A DNA stretch of 64,000 nt from Shewanella pneumatophori (GTDB lineage: Bacteria > Pseudomonadota > Gammaproteobacteria > Enterobacterales > Shewanellaceae). Shown in pieces: positions 59,850 through 64,000 of the stretch; within the stretch, counting starts at the first letter, position 1, and each line of letters starts with the position of its first letter. Location: positions 607,582 to 671,581 of the forward strand of contig NZ_JAKILB010000001.1 in NCBI RefSeq assembly GCF_023283895.1, written 5' to 3'. The notes under the pieces are model-generated. The model had not been told where the DNA came from. It did no database searches and saw only the letters and a list, made by a program, of their open reading frames with translations. Made by a program: the position numbers and the translations under genes.

Positions 59850-60421
59850 TTAACGGCCCTCTTTTTCATCGCCACTCGAATACAACGAATATTCTCTTCT
59901 ATATAGGGAAATACACACACAACGGCCATAAAGCTCAAGTAACTAACAAAATAAGCACTGCCACCGTGAGGTGTCTCTACCGGTACCAGAGACATATTGC
60001 CCTGCCAATTTAAGCTAATTAAATTAATAAATTGCGGCCAGTTAATGATAATAATGGTGATCAACATATACATTGGTAAGGTGCCGAGGTAGTTATGAGC
60101 ATGCATTTCCCAAATCGAAATTTCCCGTTTGGGAGCGGCATATCTAACGTCAGCATGGGCAACCACTTCATGTAACACCCAAGTGAACAAGCAAATAATG
60201 AGGATAAGCACATTTACGGTATAGAGTAGGCATAACACCAATGGAATGGCGATTTGAATACCCATCACCGAATGCATCAGGGTCTCTTTAATCCCTGAAG
60301 TATGTTCAATTTTAGTTGCGCGGTGGCAGAACCAATCCGCCAGCCCAGCTATGCCCCATATTGGCAATAGCATAAAAAGCAAAAAGTTAATCAGCAGTTG
60401 TGACGTATCCATGTCACTCAT
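59846..60421 (-). CDS. Polytopic membrane protein with clustered histidines; possible fatty-acid hydroxylase-like
   Basis: 191 residues with about five TM helices. His residues cluster on loops: DWFCHRATKIEH, TLMHSVMG, WVLHEVVAHADVRY and EMHAHNYLGT. Such patterns are typical of membrane diiron hydroxylases and desaturases, though the spacing is not the classic HxxHH. First gene of the operon. AAGGA abuts the ATG at 60421 but is well spaced for the second ATG at 60412, so the real start may be three codons further in. Confidence 0.65.
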   Translation of the reverse strand: MSDMDTSQLLINFLLFMLLPIWGIAGLADWFCHRATKIEHTSGIKETLMHSVMGIQIAIPLVLCLLYTVNVLILIICLFTWVLHEVVAHADVRYAAPKREISIWEMHAHNYLGTLPMYMLITIIIINWPQFINLISLNWQGNMSLVPVETPHGGSAYFVSYLSFMAVVCVFPYIEENIRCIRVAMKKRAVN

Positions 60422-60814
60422 TCCTTTTGATATTTATCTTAAATCAGGCCGGCAAGACTAACATTTACCGCAAGTGTTGTAAGCTCAGGTGTTAATGAAA
60501 AGAGTTTTCGGTGTAACGGAATAACAACGGTTTTGGAGGAGATTGAATTGCAGTTTAGTGCTCATTTGGTTGGGGTTTTTCGGGTCTGTGAAACTGCTCT
60601 TTGAAAGCCCTCTTTAAAAATGTTCTTGAAGCTAAGCTGTTAATAATGCTGGCAGCGTTAATAATCAAACGGTGGCAGTTAGTTTAAACTTAGAGTTGGA
60701 TAAGTGCGCTATATCTCCGCGGCCAAATAAAAACATCTATACAAAAAACTATATATCAATTATTTATAGAAAAACTCACACCATCATTATCTATCAAGTA
60801 TAAAATTACAAAAT

Positions 60815-60842
60815 AAAGCAGCGCTATTGCTAGCACTGCTTT
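60815..60842 (-). terminator. Probable terminator of the antiporter gene
   Basis: On the minus strand AAAGCAGTGCT-AGCAAT-AGCGCTGCTTT (one G-T pair) is followed by ATTTTG. It lies about 250 bp beyond the antiporter stop. Confidence 0.6.
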
Positions 60843-60890
60843 AACTGTATCTTGATAACAACAATCGAAGTTTATCAATCCTCTTAAGAT

Positions 60891-60962
60891 ATAAGCTCAA
60901 ATATAAGCTCAAATATAAGCTCAAATATAAGCTCATATATAGGCTTAGATATAGGCTTAAAT
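60891..60962. repeat. Noncoding 12-bp tandem repeat, six units
   Basis: Units of 12 bp: ATAAGCTCAAAT three times (60891, 60903, 60915), then ATAAGCTCATAT, ATAGGCTTAGAT and ATAGGCTTAAAT. The left units are identical and the right ones diverged. It lies between the antiporter gene and its terminator-like hairpin. Confidence 0.93.
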
Positions 60963-61094
60963 TCAGTTTTAAACGACCAGCGCCCGCTTCTAAGCCAATA
61001 TTTCCCTGCATATGCCCCCAAGGTTAGAAGCGCACAAGCGAGTTAACCACTGACCTAGTCGCTACCTTAACGTATTAGCGTCAGTAGTTTTAAT

Positions 61095-62945
61095 CTAGGT
61101 TATTATTGTCTCAGTTACTGTCGTTTCAGTAACTGGTGCATCGCTACTTGGTTCGAGTTTTTGTACATCTGCAGGGATCAAGCTAATTAGCTCTACACCT
61201 GATGGCAACTCAGAATCGGCTGCAGCGCTGATCACCCTAACCTTACCGTCTTGCAAATAAATAAGCGGAATTGCAGACTGTGCATACTGCTCCATAAACA
61301 TGTTGTAATTAAAGCTATCGGTGAGTCGAGTGCTTTTTATGCTCGCGCCCTTAGCCATTAAACTGGCGAGTTTTGAGTAAGAAACCCCTTCACCAAACAG
61401 ACATAAACGTTTTAAATAAGATTCAGATAACTGATGCCTTGCACTCGATGCTTCACCGTTATTAAGCCCGAATACCTTTTCGCCACCAAATACGTCTTGA
61501 AAGTAAAAACTCACCAAAGGGTTAAGCTGCCTATATGGAGACATAACTAATACTCGGCCAATCCCTGCCATATTCATATGGTTTTCAGCGTGTTCGGATG
61601 CAGGGTTACCGAAGTAAACAGGAATATTGTCCATCCTCGCGAGACGAATATTGTCCCAGTTATTATCAGCAAGTAAAACGGTAACGCCTTTTGATTGCAG
61701 CGTCTTAGCTAAAGCTCGCGGAAAACTTGATGCGCCAAAAATCAATAATCCTTGAGACGAATCAGCGGTTACAGCTAATATTTTGGCCCAGCGCCCCGCC
61801 GTTAAGCTTTGAATAACAACGGTACCAATAATAATTAAAAACACCAGTGGCACTATCATTTCAGCGCCTTTAATCCCAATAGCTTCCAGCTTAATCGCAA
61901 AAAGTGACGACACCGCTGCAGCAACAATACCTCGAGGTGCCACCCAGCTTAAAAACCACTTATCACCTTTAGACAGTGAGGTGCCCACACCACAGCACCA
62001 AATGCTAAGTGGGCGAGCAACTAACATTACCACCGCAAGTAGCGCCAAACCCTCCCAGCCTAAACTTAATAGCGCATCGGCGTTAAGCCTCGCAGCTAAA
62101 AGAATAAACAACGCCGAGATAAGCAGTACTGTTAGTGTTTCTTTAAATTCGAGAATATCGGCAATATCAACGCCTTTCATATTGGCGAGCCAAATACCCA
62201 TAACTGTAACTGAAAGCAGGCCCGCTTCTTCTTGAAGGAGGTTTGAACCTACGAATACCGCTAACATTAGAGTAAGCACAGCTGTATTACGTAAATAATG
62301 TGGTAACAGATTATTACGTAATACCAGCCCAACTAAATAACCACTGATAGCGCCAAAACCCAAGCCAATGGCCAACATTGCGCTCAAAGCGTGTAAAACA
62401 TGGGTGGTAGGATCTGCAGCTACTGCAATATATTCAAACACTAATACCGCAAGTAATGCACCTATGGGATCAATCACAATCCCCTCCCAGCGTAAGATAC
62501 TCGCGAGCTCGGTTTTAGGCCTTACGCTTCGGAGCATAGGAACAATTACGGTTGGCCCAGTAACAACCACTAATGCGCCAAATAGCAAAGCCATTGACCA
62601 TTCAAAGTCGAGTAAATAGAAAGTACCAACAGCAATGCAGGCCCAAGTGATCACCGTACCTAAGGTAACAAGCCTAGTTACCATCACGCCATGTTCTTGG
62701 ATCTCCTTAAAATTAAGGGTTAACGCGCCTTCAAATAAAATAACGGCAACACCTAGAGAAATGATGGGAAATAGCAGATCGCCAAATATGACATCTGGCT
62801 GTAAAAAGCCAAGCCCAGGCCCAAGTAATAAGCCACAAAGTAGCAGCGGTAATATAGCGGGGAGTCGTAACTTCCAACCAAGCCACTGACAAAACAACGA
62901 TAAAACACCTAGCAAAGCAAGCATCGCAGTGATCTGCTCCAGCAT
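61095..62945 (-). CDS. Cation:proton antiporter (CPA family, NhaP-type) with C-terminal nucleotide-binding-like domain
   Basis: 616 residues. About 12-13 TM helices (1-395) carry LPAILPLLLCGLLLGPGLGF, VILFEGALTLNF and EGIVIDPIGALLAV, with the Asp expected in the ion path. A TrkA-N/RCK-like domain (about 400-520) starts LLIFGASSFPRALAKTLQSKGV and continues VYFGNPASEHAENHM. A Thr-rich tail follows. It exchanges Na+ or K+ for protons. It stands alone, with a terminator-like hairpin well downstream. Confidence 0.92.
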   Translation of the reverse strand: MLEQITAMLALLGVLSLFCQWLGWKLRLPAILPLLLCGLLLGPGLGFLQPDVIFGDLLFPIISLGVAVILFEGALTLNFKEIQEHGVMVTRLVTLGTVITWACIAVGTFYLLDFEWSMALLFGALVVVTGPTVIVPMLRSVRPKTELASILRWEGIVIDPIGALLAVLVFEYIAVAADPTTHVLHALSAMLAIGLGFGAISGYLVGLVLRNNLLPHYLRNTAVLTLMLAVFVGSNLLQEEAGLLSVTVMGIWLANMKGVDIADILEFKETLTVLLISALFILLAARLNADALLSLGWEGLALLAVVMLVARPLSIWCCGVGTSLSKGDKWFLSWVAPRGIVAAAVSSLFAIKLEAIGIKGAEMIVPLVFLIIIGTVVIQSLTAGRWAKILAVTADSSQGLLIFGASSFPRALAKTLQSKGVTVLLADNNWDNIRLARMDNIPVYFGNPASEHAENHMNMAGIGRVLVMSPYRQLNPLVSFYFQDVFGGEKVFGLNNGEASSARHQLSESYLKRLCLFGEGVSYSKLASLMAKGASIKSTRLTDSFNYNMFMEQYAQSAIPLIYLQDGKVRVISAAADSELPSGVELISLIPADVQKLEPSSDAPVTETTVTETIIT

Positions 62946-63311
62946 AGCCTATTTCCTTATCTGATCGTTTCAACCGAAACGCTGTTTGTTAAAACATGCT
63001 GTTGTGTGTAAAAACTATAGCTAAACTTGAGTAAAATACGATAACTCCAAGAAAAGTAAATCAAAATTATCGTTAAATTGTTTCGCTTTATAAGAGTGGC
63101 TCAAATACCAAGCAAGATCAGCAGACAAGAAAAAATATATGAGCGAGAGCGACAGCAGAAGCTCGTTGTTAGGGTTTCATATTTGCTTGGTGAAGCAGAC
63201 TGTCGAAATGCTGAAGCTCCTCAGATTTCAACGTGAAACATTTATCGCTACGCAAAAAATTATGTATAGAACAAAAACTCAACATTGTCATGAAGGCTTT
63301 AATCTTAGTTT

Positions 63312-63361
63312 GGCGGAGCGGATCCTCGGAATACTAATGAACCCGCGCTTTCGTCGTGACA
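63312..63361 (-). pseudogene. Degenerate tRNA-Asp relic
   Basis: Bases 63291-63322 repeat, with one mismatch, the 32 bp at 63442-63473 that form the 3' end of the first tRNA-Asp and its downstream flank. Beyond that only islands such as GAACCCGCG and CGTGACA remain. It is spaced about 150 bp from the first intact copy, close to the array period. It could be a decayed fifth tRNA unit or an att-like duplication. Confidence 0.5.
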
Positions 63362-63420
63362 CATATAACGCTACGCAAAAATTGTATATGTAGATACGAA
63401 AAAAATTTTATATAGAAACG

Positions 63421-63451
63421 AAAAAGGCCTCCACATTTCTGTGAAGGCCTT
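63421..63451 (-). terminator. Terminator of the tRNA-Asp array
   Basis: On the minus strand AAGGCCTTCACA-GAAA-TGTGGAGGCCTT (12 bp, one mismatch) is followed by TTTTT-like sequence. It lies 11 bp past the last tRNA. Confidence 0.88.
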
Positions 63452-63461
63452 AATCTTAGTT

Positions 63462-63538
63462 TGGCGGAGCGGACGGGACTCGAACCCGCGACCCCCGGCG
63501 TGACAGGCCGGTATTCTAACCAACTGAACTACCGCTCC
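63462..63538 (-). tRNA. tRNA-Asp(GTC), copy 1
   Basis: 77 nt with encoded CCA. The acceptor arm GGAGCGG pairs with CCGCTCC. The anticodon loop CCTGTCACG gives GTC for Asp, and the T loop GGTTCGAGTCC is standard. Last in the transcribed order, followed by a terminator. Confidence 0.97.
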
Positions 63539-63617
63539 AAAACTCTTTTTAGAAATCATATATCGATTTCTTTGGTTACAGCTATGTCACTAACAATAAC
63601 CTTGTCTTACTCTAAAT

Positions 63618-63694
63618 TGGCGGAGCGGACGGGACTCGAACCCGCGACCCCCGGCGTGACAGGCCGGTATTCTAACCAACTGAACTACCGCTCC
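63618..63694 (-). tRNA. tRNA-Asp(GTC), copy 2
   Basis: Identical in sequence to copy 1 over 77 nt, with encoded CCA. Separated from it by a 79-bp spacer. Confidence 0.97.
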
Positions 63695-63775
63695 AAAACT
63701 CTTTTTAGAAATCACTATGTCGATTTCTGTGGTTACTGCTATGTCACTAACAAATAACCTTGTCTTACTTTAAAT

Positions 63776-63852
63776 TGGCGGAGCGGACGGGACTCGAACC
63801 CGCGACCCCCGGCGTGACAGGCCGGTATTCTAACCAACTGAACTACCGCTCC
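63776..63852 (-). tRNA. tRNA-Asp(GTC), copy 3
   Basis: Identical 77-nt copy with encoded CCA. The spacer to copy 2 (81 bp) is nearly the same as the next spacer. Confidence 0.97.
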
Positions 63853-63934
63853 AAAACTCTTTGTTAGAAATCACTATGTCGATTTCTTGGGTTACTGCTA
63901 TGTCACTAACAAATAACCTTGTCTTACTTTAAAT

Positions 63935-64000
63935 TGGCGGAGCGGACGGGACTCGAACCCGCGACCCCCGGCGTGACAGGCCGGTATTCTAACCAACTGA
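63935..64000 (-). tRNA. tRNA-Asp(GTC), copy 4, partial at window end
   Basis: The 3' 66 nt are present and identical to the other copies. The 5' end lies beyond the window, expected near base 64011. The array may continue. Confidence 0.95.

Larger units (their letters stand above)
60422..61094. other. Intergenic region, 673 bp
   Basis: Upstream of the KAS III operon and downstream of the antiporter gene. It contains a terminator-like hairpin (60815-60842) and a 6 x 12-bp tandem repeat (60891-60962). No gene is recognised. Confidence 0.5.
62946..63461. other. Intergenic region, 516 bp, with degenerate repeats
   Basis: Between the antiporter gene and the tRNA-Asp array. Short frames here look spurious. 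It contains two diverged copies (63232-63270 and 63355-63394) of a segment with CGCTACGCAAAAA, a tRNA-Asp relic and the array terminator. Confidence 0.5.
63539..63934. repeat. tRNA-Asp tandem array spacers, near-identical
   Basis: The spacers of 79, 81 and 82 bp share AAACTCTTT..., GAAATCA, TATGTCACTAAC and ATAACCTTGTCTTACT blocks, with a few changes and indels. With the tRNAs they make a 156-159 bp tandem unit. Confidence 0.93.

Noticed and set aside
56043..60421. Assignment of the operon to the ole long-chain olefin pathway of Shewanella
   Set aside because: No OleC ligase or OleD reductase is present, and the diiron, GNAT and membrane genes do not belong to ole.
63139..63393. 84-residue plus-strand frame
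   Set aside because: It overlaps degenerate repeats and a tRNA relic, has no ribosome site and reads as random sequence.
63371..63757. Frames across the tRNA-Asp array on both strands
   Set aside because: They are translations of tRNA genes (repeated ERTGLEPATPGVTG type peptides), a well-known annotation artefact.

Overview
The window looks like a chromosomal segment of a marine gammaproteobacterium, most probably Shewanella or a close relative. This is inferred from gene content and order (aspS-yebC-ruvCAB, cmoAB, an imuA-imuB-dnaE2 mutasome, a thiC-thiDE-thiF-thiS-thiG-thiH operon, fadE) and from protein style and moderate G+C; no database search was possible. There is no phage, IS element or CRISPR array. 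The only RNA genes seen are a tandem tRNA-Asp array at the right edge and a TPP riboswitch.

Layout. 1-7.2 kb: the 5' part of a TonB-dependent receptor gene with two CRP-like operators upstream, then a surface-fibre locus (DUF4402 subunit, PapD-like chaperone, very divergent usher, second DUF4402 subunit), with a third subunit-like gene pointing away. 7.3-12.1 kb: ruvB, ruvA, ruvC, yebC and aspS. 12.5-15.3 kb: a large diguanylate cyclase with three solute-binding domains. 15.4-23.2 kb: cmoA-cmoB followed by a tightly packed cassette: a retropepsin-like lipoprotein, an inactive transglutaminase fused to a multi-TM domain, a RimK-like ATP-grasp ligase, an M3-peptidase-like protein that has lost its zinc site, and an exported protein of unknown function. 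23.3-28.5 kb: LysR regulator, hybrid histidine kinase, single-domain response regulator and several small proteins, one of only 35 residues. 28.5-35.5 kb: thiamin operon under a TPP riboswitch. 35.7-38.5 kb: a His-rich single-TM protein, a PAQR/hemolysin III protein and a DTW protein. 38.6-44.9 kb: SOS mutasome with a LexA box. 45-53.8 kb: deformylase, POT-like transporter, outer-membrane-like protein, alkyltransferase-like protein, DUF3108 protein, class II amidotransferase, FadE with a PsrA-like operator, and a DUF3861 protein. 53.8-60.4 kb: a GNAT enzyme, a HemN-like radical SAM protein with a Fur-like box, and a compact six-gene operon around a KAS III enzyme and a haem-oxygenase-like diiron protein. 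61-64 kb: cation/proton antiporter and the tRNA-Asp array.

Three loci could be undescribed or poorly described systems: (a) the KAS III/diiron/hydrolase operon at 56.0-60.4 kb, which looks like a small biosynthetic pathway of unknown product; (b) the retropepsin/transglutaminase-7TM/ATP-grasp cassette together with its pseudo-M3 protein; (c) the DUF4402 chaperone-usher locus. All functional statements come from reading motifs in the translated sequence and from memory of protein families.
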